A stretch of DNA of 45,938 bases from Pseudomonas sp. NFACC02 (GCF_900110765.1 NZ_FOEO01000042.1:1-45938); one strand, 5' to 3'; positions 34,729 through 43,337 are shown, numbered from the stretch's first letter. The notes: generated by a model from the letters alone, not told the origin. Numbers and translations: made by a program.

Positions 34729-36074
34729 TTCAGCGCCTCAGCCAGTTTGCCGTGCAGTCCGCCGAAGCCGCCATTGCTCATGATCACCACGTGAGTGCCG
34801 GGCTGGGCCTGACTTTTCACGCGCTCGATGATGCCTTCCAGCGAGTCGCAGACCACCGCCGGCACCTTGCACTGAGCAGCGGTTGCGCCCAGATCCCAAC
34901 CCAGATTGGCGGGCGCATACCAGACCACCTGATCGGCCTGATCGACGCTTTCGGGCAGTCCGTCCCGGTGCGCGCCCAGCTTCATGGAGTTGGAGCGTGG
35001 CTCGACGATGGCAATGATCGGCGAGTCGCCAACCTTCTTGCGCAAGCCATCCAGCGTGGTGGCGATGGCGGTCGGGTGGTGAGCGAAGTCGTCATAAATG
35101 GTGATGCCGCGCACTTCAGCGACTTTCTCCATGCGCCGCTTCACGCTTTTGAACGCACTCAACGCTTCGACGCCTTGTTGCGGGACGACGCCGACGTGCC
35201 GAGCCGCTGCCAGCGTGGCGAGGGCATTGGCGACGTTGTGTTGACCGGTCATGCCCCAGTTCACCATGCCTTGGGCGACGCCTTCGAAGAGGACTTCAAA
35301 CTTCGAACCGTCTCCGCTCAGCAGCTTCGCTTGCCATTGACCGCCCTGCCCGGTGGTCTGTACCGGCGTCCAGCACCCCATCTGGATCACACGCTCCAGC
35401 GCAGGCTCGGTGGTCGGATGAATCACCAGACCTTCGCTGGGAATGGTGCGCACCAGGTGATGGAACTGACGTTCGATGGCGGACAGATCAGGGAAGATGT
35501 CGGCGTGATCGAACTCAAGGTTGTTGAGGATCGCGGTGCGTGGGCCGTAGTGAACGAACTTCGAGCGTTTGTCGAAGAACGCACTGTCGTACTCGTCGGC
35601 TTCAACCACGAAGAACGGCGTGTCCCCCAGGCGGGCGGACACCGCGAAATTCTGAGGAACGCCACCGATCAGGAAACCGGGCGACATGCCTGCGTGCTCC
35701 AGCACCCAGGCCAGCATGCTGCTGGTGGTGGTCTTGCCATGGGTGCCGGCAACCGCCAATACCCAGCGACCGCGCAGCACGTGATCGGCCAGCCATTGAG
35801 GCCCGGACACATACGGAAGGCCTTTGTTGAGCACGTATTCAACCGCCGGATTCCCGCGCGACATGGCGTTGCCGACCACGACCAGATCCGGAGCAGGCTC
35901 CAGGTGTGCAGGGTCGTAACCCTGCATCAGCGTGATGCCCTGCGCTTCGAGCTGCGTGCTCATCGGCGGGTAGACGTTGGCATCGGAGCCGGTGACTGTA
36001 TGGCCCAAATCCTTGGCGAGAACCGCCAGCGACCCCATGAACGTGCCGCAAATACCCAGAATATGAATGTGCAT
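34725..36074 (-). CDS. mpl: UDP-N-acetylmuramate:L-alanyl-gamma-D-glutamyl-meso-diaminopimelate ligase
   Basis: A 449-residue Mur-ligase-family enzyme that recycles the murein tripeptide by joining it to UDP-MurNAc. The N-terminus has HIHILGICGTFMGSLA. The ATP-binding P-loop is AGTHGKTTTSSML (about 112-124). The Mur signature EADEYDSAFFDKRSKF and YDDFAHHPTAI, the Mpl hallmark, follow. The ATG at 36074 has AGAGG upstream; a TTG two codons earlier is less likely. Confidence 0.97.
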   Translation of the reverse strand: MHIHILGICGTFMGSLAVLAKDLGHTVTGSDANVYPPMSTQLEAQGITLMQGYDPAHLEPAPDLVVVGNAMSRGNPAVEYVLNKGLPYVSGPQWLADHVLRGRWVLAVAGTHGKTTTSSMLAWVLEHAGMSPGFLIGGVPQNFAVSARLGDTPFFVVEADEYDSAFFDKRSKFVHYGPRTAILNNLEFDHADIFPDLSAIERQFHHLVRTIPSEGLVIHPTTEPALERVIQMGCWTPVQTTGQGGQWQAKLLSGDGSKFEVLFEGVAQGMVNWGMTGQHNVANALATLAAARHVGVVPQQGVEALSAFKSVKRRMEKVAEVRGITIYDDFAHHPTAIATTLDGLRKKVGDSPIIAIVEPRSNSMKLGAHRDGLPESVDQADQVVWYAPANLGWDLGATAAQCKVPAVVCDSLEGIIERVKSQAQPGTHVVIMSNGGFGGLHGKLAEALK

Positions 36075-36199
36075 GACCAACCTCTTTAAACCTTCGCGCA
36101 GGTTAGCTTAGAGAGGGTCGATTCGCACAGTTCAATCGGTGCAATGGCTTTCTACTGTGGTCTGCGGTATAGACACAGATGCTTGCGTTAACCCGGATC

Positions 36200-36312
36200 C
36201 TGTAGGAGCCGTCCGAGGTTACGAGGGTCTGGGCCGCACTCGGACGAATGCGGAGCGTCAGCCACTGCTGATGGTGCTGACCCACTGCATTCGCCAGCAA
36301 GCCGGCTCCCAC
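36200..36312. repeat. Degraded REP pair upstream of mpl
   Basis: The right arm ATTCGCCAGCAAGCCGGCTC then CCACA is a good REP. The left arm keeps only CTGTAGGAGCCG before diverging. The rest of 36075-36335 shows no gene. Confidence 0.65.
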
Positions 36313-36335
36313 AATTCAGACTGCGTACGCAGCGC

Positions 36336-38252
36336 TTATCGGGAAATCCCATGCTTGCGCAGCTTTCTATACAAGGTATTGCGACTGACCCCAAGCTCCT
36401 GCGCCGCGTGGGTCATGTGCCACCTTTGAGCCTCCAGGGTCGCTATCAATGCAGCGCGCTCGGCATCGTCCAGTGGCGACTCACCGGGTTCGACCTCAGC
36501 GCGTTTTTGCACAACGCCCTGACGAATCAACACCGGCAAATCGGCTACACAAATCTGATCGTCCTCGCACAGCGCCGCCAGGGTCCTCAACACATTGCGC
36601 ATCTGCCGCACGTTACCCGGCCAATTGAACGCAAGCAGTGAATCCCGCGCTGCGGGCTCAATCACCACAGCATGGCCCCCCGCCTCTTCCTCCAGCAGGA
36701 AATCCAGCAACTGAGACTTGTCACTGCGTTCACGCAACGGCGGGAGAGCGATTTCCAGGCCGGTGAGTCGATAGTACAGGTCCTCGCGGAAGCTGCCGTC
36801 TTCGACGCGACTCAGTAAATTCCGGTGCGTGGCGCTGATGATTCGGACGTCCACCGATTGCGGTTCGCCGCCGATCGGCACCACCAGCCGGTCCTCCAGC
36901 ACCCGCAGCAAGCGCGTCTGCAACGCCACCGGCATGTCGCCGATTTCGTCGAGAAACAACGTGCCGCCATCGGCCTGCTGCAGCTTGCCGCGCATCCCTT
37001 CCTTGCGGGCGCCGGTAAAACTGCCGCCGCGATAACCGAACAGCTCGCTTTCAATGAGGCTTTCCGGAATCGCCGCACAGTTCAGCGCGACAAAAGGCTT
37101 GCCGGCCCGCTGGCTGGCCTGGTGCACCGCCTTGGCGAAGGCCTCTTTACCCGAACCGGTTTCGCCATTGATCAACAGCGGCACATCGCGCTCAAAGACT
37201 TTGAGCGCCCGACGAAAATCGGTTTGCAGCGACGGATCGCCAAGACAGATCCCGCTCAGCGCCGCCTGCGAGGCCGGTTCGCGCGCAAGGGGGATCGAAA
37301 GCGCTTTCGGTCCGGGCCGTGACTGTCCACGCAGAAGCGCAAAAAATCCGCGCCCGTCTCGCATCCGCAGTGGCCAGCGGGTCGTCGCATCGGGAGACGC
37401 GCGCGCCATCAGTTCATCCAGCGAGCAATCAAACAACGACGCCACGGACTGCCCGACGAGCTCCGCGCGCACCAGACCGAGGAGATTCAGCGCACTCTGA
37501 TTCAGCGCACTGATGCGTCCCTCGCCATCGAACGCCAGCAAGCCTTCGCTGAACAGCCCGACCGCCCCCGCCTGCAAATGGAAGCGCAGCAGCCACTGAT
37601 CGTCGCAGTGACGAAGGAAATAACTGCTTTCGATCATCTTCGCCGACAGATTCACCAGCGCCATGGTGTGAAACTGGCTTTGCCGGGACACGTCATGCCG
37701 AGCCGAGGAAACGTCCAGCACCGCAAGCAGATCGCCATGCGGATCGAACACCGGGCTCGCCGAGCAGGTCAGCCCGGTGTGCCGACCGCGAAAGTGCTCG
37801 TCGCGATGAATCGTCACCGGCTGCCGCTCGACCACACAGGTGCCAATGCCATTGGTCCCCTCGCGCGCTTCGCTCCAGTCAGCGCCCAGCCACAATCCGG
37901 CACGCTCGAAAATCCTGCGCTCGCCCGGCTCCGTCACGCAATTGAGGATGACGCCACGCGCATCGGTCAGCAGCACGGCATGACCGGCCGATAACTGCTG
38001 ATGCAGGTTGTTCATCTCGCCACCGGCGATCGTCAGCACTTGTTGCAGACGCTCGCGGCTTTCCAGCACCCGTGCGTGCTCAAGCACAGTGGGCGCCATG
38101 GCCTGTGCAGGGTCGAGGTGATAGTCCTCCAGACAACGCAACCACGAACGGGCAATGGACGGATCGGCACCGGGACCGTATTGATGATGAGCGTTGCCCT
38201 GGGCAACGGTCAGGACCTGCTGGGCATGTCGAGAGAAGGGGCTGCTGTGCAT
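36336..38252 (-). CDS. Sigma-54-dependent activator of the AcoR type
   Basis: A 638-residue enhancer-binding protein. The N-terminal GAF-like sensor domain covers about 55-210 and a PAS-like segment about 225-320. The AAA+ domain covers about 335-560, with Walker A GETGSGKE (363-370), the sigma-54 contact loop GSFTGA (410-415, a variant of GAFTGA) and Walker B GTLFLDE. A Fis-type HTH (608-635, AAQELGVSRNTLYRKL) is at the C-terminus. It is divergent from the aldehyde dehydrogenase, which has a -24/-12 promoter, so it very likely activates that gene in response to an alcohol or aldehyde signal. The ATG at 38252 was chosen by domain fit. Confidence 0.92.
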   Translation of the reverse strand: MHSSPFSRHAQQVLTVAQGNAHHQYGPGADPSIARSWLRCLEDYHLDPAQAMAPTVLEHARVLESRERLQQVLTIAGGEMNNLHQQLSAGHAVLLTDARGVILNCVTEPGERRIFERAGLWLGADWSEAREGTNGIGTCVVERQPVTIHRDEHFRGRHTGLTCSASPVFDPHGDLLAVLDVSSARHDVSRQSQFHTMALVNLSAKMIESSYFLRHCDDQWLLRFHLQAGAVGLFSEGLLAFDGEGRISALNQSALNLLGLVRAELVGQSVASLFDCSLDELMARASPDATTRWPLRMRDGRGFFALLRGQSRPGPKALSIPLAREPASQAALSGICLGDPSLQTDFRRALKVFERDVPLLINGETGSGKEAFAKAVHQASQRAGKPFVALNCAAIPESLIESELFGYRGGSFTGARKEGMRGKLQQADGGTLFLDEIGDMPVALQTRLLRVLEDRLVVPIGGEPQSVDVRIISATHRNLLSRVEDGSFREDLYYRLTGLEIALPPLRERSDKSQLLDFLLEEEAGGHAVVIEPAARDSLLAFNWPGNVRQMRNVLRTLAALCEDDQICVADLPVLIRQGVVQKRAEVEPGESPLDDAERAALIATLEAQRWHMTHAAQELGVSRNTLYRKLRKHGISR

Positions 38253-38464
38253 TTTTATTGTTCTTCCTAGGTTCTGCCTGGGGAGTTGTGCCCAGCATCC
38301 TCTTCGCCCTCGGTCATTGCAATGCTCCCAAAGGCGCAGCCCGGCGGGAACGTCCCACATTCGATACAAAGTGTCACCCTGGCCGTATCGACGCTGGCAC
38401 AAGGACACTCCTCAAGCGTCCGATTTATGAACCAACCCCTTATAAACCGGGCACCAGACGGCAG

Positions 38465-38480
38465 TGGCCCGCCGTTTGCT
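38465..38480 (+). promoter_or_regulatory. Sigma-54 (-24/-12) promoter of the aldehyde dehydrogenase
   Basis: TGGCCCG-CCGT-TTGCT matches the consensus TGGCACG-N4-TTGCW at all but one position, with the GG and GC doublets separated by exactly 10 bp. Transcription should begin near 38491, about 84 bp before the ATG. The upstream region 38253-38464 holds GTGTC/GACAC-type half-sites (around 38370-38407) that could be activator sites. Confidence 0.85.
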
Positions 38481-38574
38481 CTACGCTCTTACCAAGCACA
38501 GCCGCCTCACTGCCGCTGAATCAAGCAGCCGTGCGTTATCCCCACACAATCACAAGAGCAAGGAGATATTCACC

Positions 38575-40095
38575 ATGCGTTATGCCCATCCCGGTACTGA
38601 AGGCTCGATCGTTACCTTCAAGACCCAATACGGCAACTACATCGGTGGCGAATTCGTGCCGCCGGTCAAAGGCCAGTATTTTGAAAATACGTCGCCGGTC
38701 ACCGGCAAGCTGATCGCCGAATTTCCCCGCTCCACTGCCGAAGACATCGAGAAAGCCCTGGATGCTGCCCACGCCGCTGCCGATGTATGGGGCAAGACCT
38801 CCGTTCAAGAACGCTCGCTGACCCTGCTGAAAATCGCTGATCGCATCGAACAGAACCTTGAACTGCTGGCGGTCACCGAAACCTGGGACAACGGCAAAGC
38901 CGTTCGCGAAACCCTGAACGCCGACATTCCGCTGGCGGTCGATCATTTCCGTTATTTCGCAGGCGTGCTGCGGGCTCAGGAAGGCTCCGCCGCTGAAATC
39001 GACGGCAATACCGTGGCGTACCACATTCACGAACCGTTGGGCGTGGTCGGTCAGATCATCCCGTGGAACTTCCCGCTGTTGATGGCGGCCTGGAAGCTCG
39101 CGCCTGCACTGGCGGCCGGTAACTGCATCGTGCTCAAGCCCGCCGAGCAAACCCCGTTGGGCATCACCGTATTGATGGAACTGATCGGTGACCTGCTGCC
39201 AAAAGGCGTGCTCAACGTTGTGCAGGGTTATGGCCGTGAAGCGGGTGAAGCCCTGGCCAGCAGCAAGCGTATCGCCAAAATCGCGTTTACCGGCTCGACC
39301 CCGGTCGGCTCGCACATCATGAAACTGGCGGCCGACAGCATCATCCCGTCCACCGTGGAGCTGGGCGGCAAGTCGCCGAACATCTACTTCGAAGACGTGA
39401 TGAGCGCCGAGCCTGAGTTTATCGACAAAGCCGCAGAGGGTGTGGTGCTGGCGTTCTTCAACCAGGGCGAAGTCTGCACCTGCCCTTCGCGCTGCCTGGT
39501 TCAGGAGTCCATCTACCCGCAGTTCATGGAAGCGGTGATGAAGAAGGTGCTGAAGATCAAGCGCGGCGACCCGCTGGACACCGAAACCATGGTCGGCGCC
39601 CAGGCGTCGCAGCAGCAGTTCGACAAGATCCTCTCCTACCTCGACATCGCCCAGGGCGAAGGCGCCGAGCTGCTCACCGGTGGCAAGGTCGAGAAAATGG
39701 AAGGTTCGCTGGCAACCGGTTACTACATCCAGCCGACACTGCTCAAAGGCAACAACAAGATGCGCGTGTTCCAGGAAGAAATCTTTGGCCCGGTGGTCAG
39801 CGTCACCACCTTCAAGGATGAAGCCGAAGCCCTCGCCATCGCCAACGACACCGAGTTCGGCCTGGGCGCTGGCGTCTGGACCCGCGACATCAACCGCGCC
39901 TACCGCGTGGGTCGTGCGATCAAAGCGGGTCGCGTCTGGACCAACTGCTACCACCTGTACCCGGCCCACGCCGCGTTCGGTGGCTACAAGAAGTCCGGCG
40001 TCGGCCGCGAAACCCACAAAGTTGCCCTCGAACACTACCAACAGACCAAAAACCTGCTGGTGAGCTACGACATCAACCCGCTGGGCTTCTTCTGA
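38575..40095 (+). CDS. exaC: NAD-dependent aldehyde dehydrogenase, ExaC-like
   Basis: A 506-residue class of acetaldehyde/aldehyde dehydrogenase used in ethanol and volatile alcohol oxidation. The catalytic residues are C301 in NQGEVCTCPSR and the general base E262 in VELGGKSPN. The NAD-binding region FTGSTPVGS is at about 238-246. The second cysteine after C301 (C303) is typical of this branch. AAGGAG lies 9 bp before the ATG. It is controlled from a sigma-54 promoter by the divergent AcoR-type regulator, and ended by a strong terminator. Confidence 0.92.
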   Translation: MRYAHPGTEGSIVTFKTQYGNYIGGEFVPPVKGQYFENTSPVTGKLIAEFPRSTAEDIEKALDAAHAAADVWGKTSVQERSLTLLKIADRIEQNLELLAVTETWDNGKAVRETLNADIPLAVDHFRYFAGVLRAQEGSAAEIDGNTVAYHIHEPLGVVGQIIPWNFPLLMAAWKLAPALAAGNCIVLKPAEQTPLGITVLMELIGDLLPKGVLNVVQGYGREAGEALASSKRIAKIAFTGSTPVGSHIMKLAADSIIPSTVELGGKSPNIYFEDVMSAEPEFIDKAAEGVVLAFFNQGEVCTCPSRCLVQESIYPQFMEAVMKKVLKIKRGDPLDTETMVGAQASQQQFDKILSYLDIAQGEGAELLTGGKVEKMEGSLATGYYIQPTLLKGNNKMRVFQEEIFGPVVSVTTFKDEAEALAIANDTEFGLGAGVWTRDINRAYRVGRAIKAGRVWTNCYHLYPAHAAFGGYKKSGVGRETHKVALEHYQQTKNLLVSYDINPLGFF

Positions 40096-40129
40096 TTCAG
40101 CTTCTGATCAAGCGATAGCGCGTCACATG

Positions 40130-40155
40130 ACGGCCTCTTCGGAGGCCGTTTTTAT
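40130..40155 (+). terminator. Intrinsic terminator after exaC-like gene
   Basis: ACGGCCTC-TTCG-GAGGCCGT is a perfect 8-bp stem with a UUCG loop, followed by TTTTATT. Confidence 0.93.
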
Positions 40156-40170
40156 TGAGTGAATAAAGCC

Positions 40171-40186
40171 TGGCACGGGATCTGCG
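40171..40186 (+). promoter_or_regulatory. Second sigma-54 promoter-like site
   Basis: TGGCACG-GGAT-CTGCG has a perfect -24 element and a CTGC -12 element at the exact 10-bp GG-GC spacing, 16 bp downstream of the terminator. It would direct transcription rightwards through a 134-nt leader into the GNAT gene at 40331, or make a small RNA. No gene that I trust lies in 40187-40330. Confidence 0.5.
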
Positions 40187-40330
40187 GTGTTGTGGACTTG
40201 GCAAACAGGCATCCAGCCCGCTTTTGGATTGCGCTTTCTAAACCGCTTAGGCACAGTCAAAACCGTCTGTCCCAGTGCCAGGCGCGTCCTCCCCCTTTCA
40301 TGCATTGCACAATGAAGCTGAGGCCCAACC

Positions 40331-40783
40331 ATGCGGATCATCCAAGCCACCCTGGAGCACCTGGACCTGTTGACCCCTTTGTTCGTCAAATACCGTGAGT
40401 TTTACGGCGAACTGCCCTTCCCCGACTCCTCGCGCGCCTTCCTCGAAAAGCGCCTGCGTCGCGAAGAATCGGTGATCTACCTGGCCTTGCACGATGAAGA
40501 CGACAGCAAACTGCTGGGCTTCTGTCAGCTCTACCCAAGCTTCTCCTCGCTCTCGCTCAAACGCGTCTGGATCCTCAACGACATCTACGTCGCCGAAGAC
40601 GCCCGCCGCCAGCTCGTCGCCGATCACCTGATTCAGACAGCCAAGAAGATGGCCCGGGAAACCCAGGCGGTGCGGATGCGCGTCTCCACCAGCGCCAACA
40701 ACGAAGTCGCCCAGAAGGTCTACGAATCGATCGGCTTCCGCGAAGACACCCAGTTCAAGAACTACGTGCTGCCGATTAACTAA
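40331..40783 (+). CDS. GNAT-family N-acetyltransferase
   Basis: A 150-residue single-domain GNAT. Strands and helices follow the fold: IIQATLEHLDLL, then LLGFCQLYPSFSSLSLKRVWILNDIYVAEDARRQLVADHLI (acetyl-CoA loop), then VAQKVYESIGFREDTQFKNY (motif B). The usual Q/R-x-x-G-x-G/A loop is replaced by ARRQLVAD, lacking the glycines, as in some GNATs. The substrate is unknown. It lies downstream of the second sigma-54-like site. Confidence 0.88.
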   Translation: MRIIQATLEHLDLLTPLFVKYREFYGELPFPDSSRAFLEKRLRREESVIYLALHDEDDSKLLGFCQLYPSFSSLSLKRVWILNDIYVAEDARRQLVADHLIQTAKKMARETQAVRMRVSTSANNEVAQKVYESIGFREDTQFKNYVLPIN

Positions 40784-40801
40784 CTGTTTTTCACCGCTAA
40801 C

Positions 40802-40935
40802 TGTAGGAGCGTGGCTTGTCCCGCGATCGGCTGCGAAGCGGCAGCAAAACCCGCGGGTGCGGTGTTCAGGACATTCGCCTGCAGTGGTTTCACGGCTGCT
40901 TCGCAGCCGATCGCGGGACAAGCCACGCTCCTACA
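40802..40935. repeat. REPIN, CGTGGCTTGTCCCGCGATCGGCTGCGAAG type
   Basis: Long perfect inverse arms: TGTAGGAGCGTGGCTTGTCC continuing to CGCGATCGGCTGCGAAGC on the left, and GCTTCGCAGCCGATCGCGGG continuing to ACAAGCCACGCTCCTACA on the right. The best preserved REPIN in the window, with arms close to 39 bp. Confidence 0.92.
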
Positions 40936-41010
40936 AGGAATGAAGAGCGGCATCACTACCAAATGTTGCAATCTCCCGATCGCCCAAAGCACCACCCCGC
41001 TCCTTCCCTC

Positions 41011-41016
41011 TATAAT
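41011..41016 (+). promoter_or_regulatory. Candidate -10 box for the DedA gene
   Basis: A perfect TATAAT (in CTATAATGCGC) lies 68 bp before the DedA start. The same CTATAATGCGC string occurs before miaB. No strong -35 is visible. Confidence 0.45.
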
Positions 41017-41083
41017 GCGCTCCACATCCCTCCACTTAACCACCCGCACGACCCGGATCGGGTCTCTTACTCAGGTGCCGTAC

Positions 41084-41731
41084 ATGGACTTCAACCCCCT
41101 CGACATCATCCTTCACCTCGACGTCTACCTCGACATGCTGGTGACCCAATACGGCACCTGGGTCTACGCGATCCTGTTCCTGGTGATTTTTTGCGAGACG
41201 GGGCTGGTCGTCACGCCGTTCCTGCCGGGTGACTCCCTGCTGTTCATCGCAGGCGCCGTTGCGGCGGGCGGTGGCCTGGACCCGGTCTGGCTGGCCGGCC
41301 TGTTGATGGCCGCCGCCATCCTCGGCGACAGCACCAACTACGTGATTGGCCGGACCGTGGGCGACAAGCTGTTCAAAAACCCCAACTCCAAAATCTTCCG
41401 TCGCGACTACCTGACCAAAACCCACGAGTTCTACGAGCGCCACGGCGGTAAGACCGTCACCCTGGCGCGCTTCCTGCCGATTATCCGCACCTTCGCTCCG
41501 TTCGTGGCCGGTTTGGGCAAGATGAACTACCTGCGCTTCGTGAGTTTCAGCGTGCTGGGTTCGATCCTCTGGGTAGGCGGTCTGGTCACGCTCGGTTTCT
41601 TCTTCGGCAACATCCCGTTCATCAAGAAGAACCTCACCCTTCTTGTGCTGGTCATCATTCTGCTCTCGCTGCTGCCGATGATCATCGGGCTGGTTCGCAG
41701 CCGCATGGGCCGTTCTGCCGAGGCGCGCTGA
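41084..41731 (+). CDS. DedA-family membrane protein
   Basis: A 215-residue polytopic inner-membrane protein of the DedA (YqjA/YghB-like) group. Conserved motifs are FCETGLVVTPFLPGDSLLF (about 41-59), GDSTNYVIGR and RFLPIIRTFAPFVAG. DedA proteins take part in recycling lipid carriers and in envelope proton balance. The start at 41084 gives the conserved MDFNPLDIILHLD opening; the open frame upstream only reads through a REPIN. mtfA follows 4 bp later, so they are probably co-transcribed. Confidence 0.93.
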   Translation: MDFNPLDIILHLDVYLDMLVTQYGTWVYAILFLVIFCETGLVVTPFLPGDSLLFIAGAVAAGGGLDPVWLAGLLMAAAILGDSTNYVIGRTVGDKLFKNPNSKIFRRDYLTKTHEFYERHGGKTVTLARFLPIIRTFAPFVAGLGKMNYLRFVSFSVLGSILWVGGLVTLGFFFGNIPFIKKNLTLLVLVIILLSLLPMIIGLVRSRMGRSAEAR

Positions 41732-41735
41732 TTTC

Positions 41736-42533
41736 ATGTGGTCGCTGCGCGGCTGGCTCAATCGTCGCACGCTGGCGCGCCATCCCGTTGACCCGGCGCT
41801 CTGGGAGCGGGTCCTCCAGCGCTTGCCGATTCTCGATGGCCTGAGCGCCGAAGAGGACCGTTACCTGCTCGACAGCGCCGTGCTGTTCCTGCAAGCCAAA
41901 CACCTCACGGCGCTGGAAGGCGTCCATCTGGATGACGAGTCGCGCCTGTTTCTCGCCGCGCAGGCGCAACTGCCGTTACTCGCACTGGGCGACCTGAACT
42001 GGTATCAGGGGTTTCACGAAATCGTCCTGTATGGCGACGACTTCATCAGCCCGCAGAAGCACCGCGACGCCAACGGCATCGAGCATGAATGGGACGGCGA
42101 GCACAGCGGCGAAGCCTGGTCGCAAGGCTCGGTCATCCTCGCATGGCCGGGCGTGCTGTCGAGCGGCGGCTGGGAAGCCTACAACCTCGTCATCCATGAA
42201 CTGGCGCACAAGCTCGACATGCTCAACGGCGACGCCAACGGCCATCCGCCGCTGCACAACGATATGCGCATTAGCGACTGGACCGACGCCATGCAAACGG
42301 CTTACGACGACATGAACCGGCAGCTGGACGCGGACCCCGACGCCGAAACCGCCATCGATCCTTACGCCGCCGAAAACCCCGCGGAGTTTTTCGCCGTCAC
42401 CAGCGAATACTTCTTCAGCGCACCGGATTTACTGGTGGAGACCTACCCGGCGGTTTATCAGCAGCTCAAGGCGTTCTATCGTCAGGACCCGCTGGCGCGA
42501 CTGTTGGCCCATCAACCCGGCACTTCGGTCTGA
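41736..42533 (+). CDS. mtfA: MtfA-type zinc metallopeptidase (M90)
   Basis: A 265-residue cytosolic peptidase with the zinc motif HELAHKLD (H154, E155, H158) and the conserved downstream EFFAVTSEYFF, whose Glu is the likely third ligand. In E. coli MtfA binds the repressor Mlc and so influences the glucose PTS; pseudomonads lack that PTS arrangement, so the target here is unknown. It is tightly linked to the DedA gene. Confidence 0.93.
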   Translation: MWSLRGWLNRRTLARHPVDPALWERVLQRLPILDGLSAEEDRYLLDSAVLFLQAKHLTALEGVHLDDESRLFLAAQAQLPLLALGDLNWYQGFHEIVLYGDDFISPQKHRDANGIEHEWDGEHSGEAWSQGSVILAWPGVLSSGGWEAYNLVIHELAHKLDMLNGDANGHPPLHNDMRISDWTDAMQTAYDDMNRQLDADPDAETAIDPYAAENPAEFFAVTSEYFFSAPDLLVETYPAVYQQLKAFYRQDPLARLLAHQPGTSV

Positions 42534-42606
42534 AAAGCCGGTCTATCAGGCTCCTACCAACGTCCAGGGCCGATCGGCGCACATGGCAACCGTTGCCGAA
42601 TGTGCC

Positions 42607-42612
42607 TATAAT
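42607..42612 (+). promoter_or_regulatory. Candidate -10 box for ppa
   Basis: A perfect TATAAT lies 75 bp before the ppa ATG, with a weak TGGCAA 17 bp upstream as -35. Confidence 0.5.
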
Positions 42613-42686
42613 CCGGCCCACTTTTGGTGTCGCACGTTGGTGTTGCACGCCACATTCCGAATGGTCAACCAAGGGGGCAAAGCCCA

Positions 42687-43214
42687 ATGAGCTACAGCAA
42701 GATTCCGGCCGGTAAAGACCTGCCGAATGACATCTACGTCGCAATCGAGATCCCGGCCAACCACGCGCCGATCAAGTACGAGATCGACAAAGAAAGCGAC
42801 TGCCTGTTCGTTGACCGTTTCATGGCCACCCCGATGTTCTACCCGGCCAACTACGGTTTCATCCCGAACACCCTGGCTGACGACGGCGATCCCCTGGACG
42901 TGCTGGTAGTCACCCCTTACCCGGTAGCCCCTGGTTCGGTCATCCGCGCCCGTCCAGTCGGCGTGCTGAACATGACCGACGACGGCGGCGGCGACGCCAA
43001 AGTCATCGCCGTCCCACACGACAAGCTGTCCCAGCTGTACGTCGACGTGAAGGAATACACCGACCTGCCGCCACTGCTGATCCAGCAGATCGAGCACTTC
43101 TTTGCTAACTACAAAGACCTCGAAAAAGGCAAATGGGTGAAGATCGAAGGCTGGGCCGGCGCAGACGCCGCCCGCGAAGCCATCACCAAATCGGTCGCTG
43201 CCTACAAAGGCTGA
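42687..43214 (+). CDS. ppa: Inorganic pyrophosphatase, family I
   Basis: A 175-residue hexameric soluble pyrophosphatase that drives biosynthetic reactions by hydrolysing PPi. The metal-binding signature DDGDPLDVLV is at residues 65-74, and the YPANYGFIP stretch and the SYSKIPAGKDLPNDI start are typical of the Pseudomonas enzyme. The Shine-Dalgarno AAGGGGG is 10 bp before the ATG. The frame extends upstream to 42624 without family similarity. Confidence 0.97.
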   Translation: MSYSKIPAGKDLPNDIYVAIEIPANHAPIKYEIDKESDCLFVDRFMATPMFYPANYGFIPNTLADDGDPLDVLVVTPYPVAPGSVIRARPVGVLNMTDDGGGDAKVIAVPHDKLSQLYVDVKEYTDLPPLLIQQIEHFFANYKDLEKGKWVKIEGWAGADAAREAITKSVAAYKG

Positions 43215-43226
43215 TCCGATTCGCTT

Positions 43227-43259
43227 GCTTCAGAACGCCCGCCTCGGGTGTTCTGAAGC
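43227..43259 (+). terminator. Strong hairpin after ppa
   Basis: A 15-bp stem with one G-U pair (GCTTCAGAACGCCCG with CGGGTGTTCTGAAGC) and a CCT loop begins 13 bp after the stop. The T-run is absent, so it is a terminator or a 3'-end protecting structure. Confidence 0.55.
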
Positions 43260-43309
43260 GGCAACCCTTCGCAAATCGACCCGCTCTCCCCCGTGTGCGA
43301 ATTCATTCG

Positions 43310-43337
43310 TGATCGGCTGCGAAGCAGTCGCAAAACC
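43310..43337. repeat. REP fragment
   Basis: GTGATCGGCTGCGAAGCAGTCGCAAAAC retains the inner part (ATCGGCTGCGAAG) of the REPIN at 40802 and has lost the GTAGGAGCGTGG end. It marks the border between the core region and the AT-rich stretch to its right. Confidence 0.55.

Noticed and set aside
34752..36089. A 445-codon plus-strand frame opposite mpl, and similar long antisense frames opposite mrdA, dacA, proA and exaC
   Set aside because: Antisense shadows of high-GC genes; the sense proteins carry full catalytic motifs and conserved operon placement.
40187..40330. CrcZ/CrcY/CrcX-type sRNA downstream of the second sigma-54-like site
   Set aside because: The repeated AANAANAA (CA) motifs that define these Hfq/Crc-sequestering RNAs are absent.
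40159..40398. A 79-codon frame from a GTG between the exaC terminator and the GNAT gene
   Set aside because: No ribosome-binding site, no recognisable domain, and it runs into the GNAT gene; the sigma-54-like site and leader explain the region better.
40811..41083. N-terminal extension of the DedA gene
   Set aside because: The added residues are the translation of a REPIN; the conserved protein begins at 41084 behind a -10 box.
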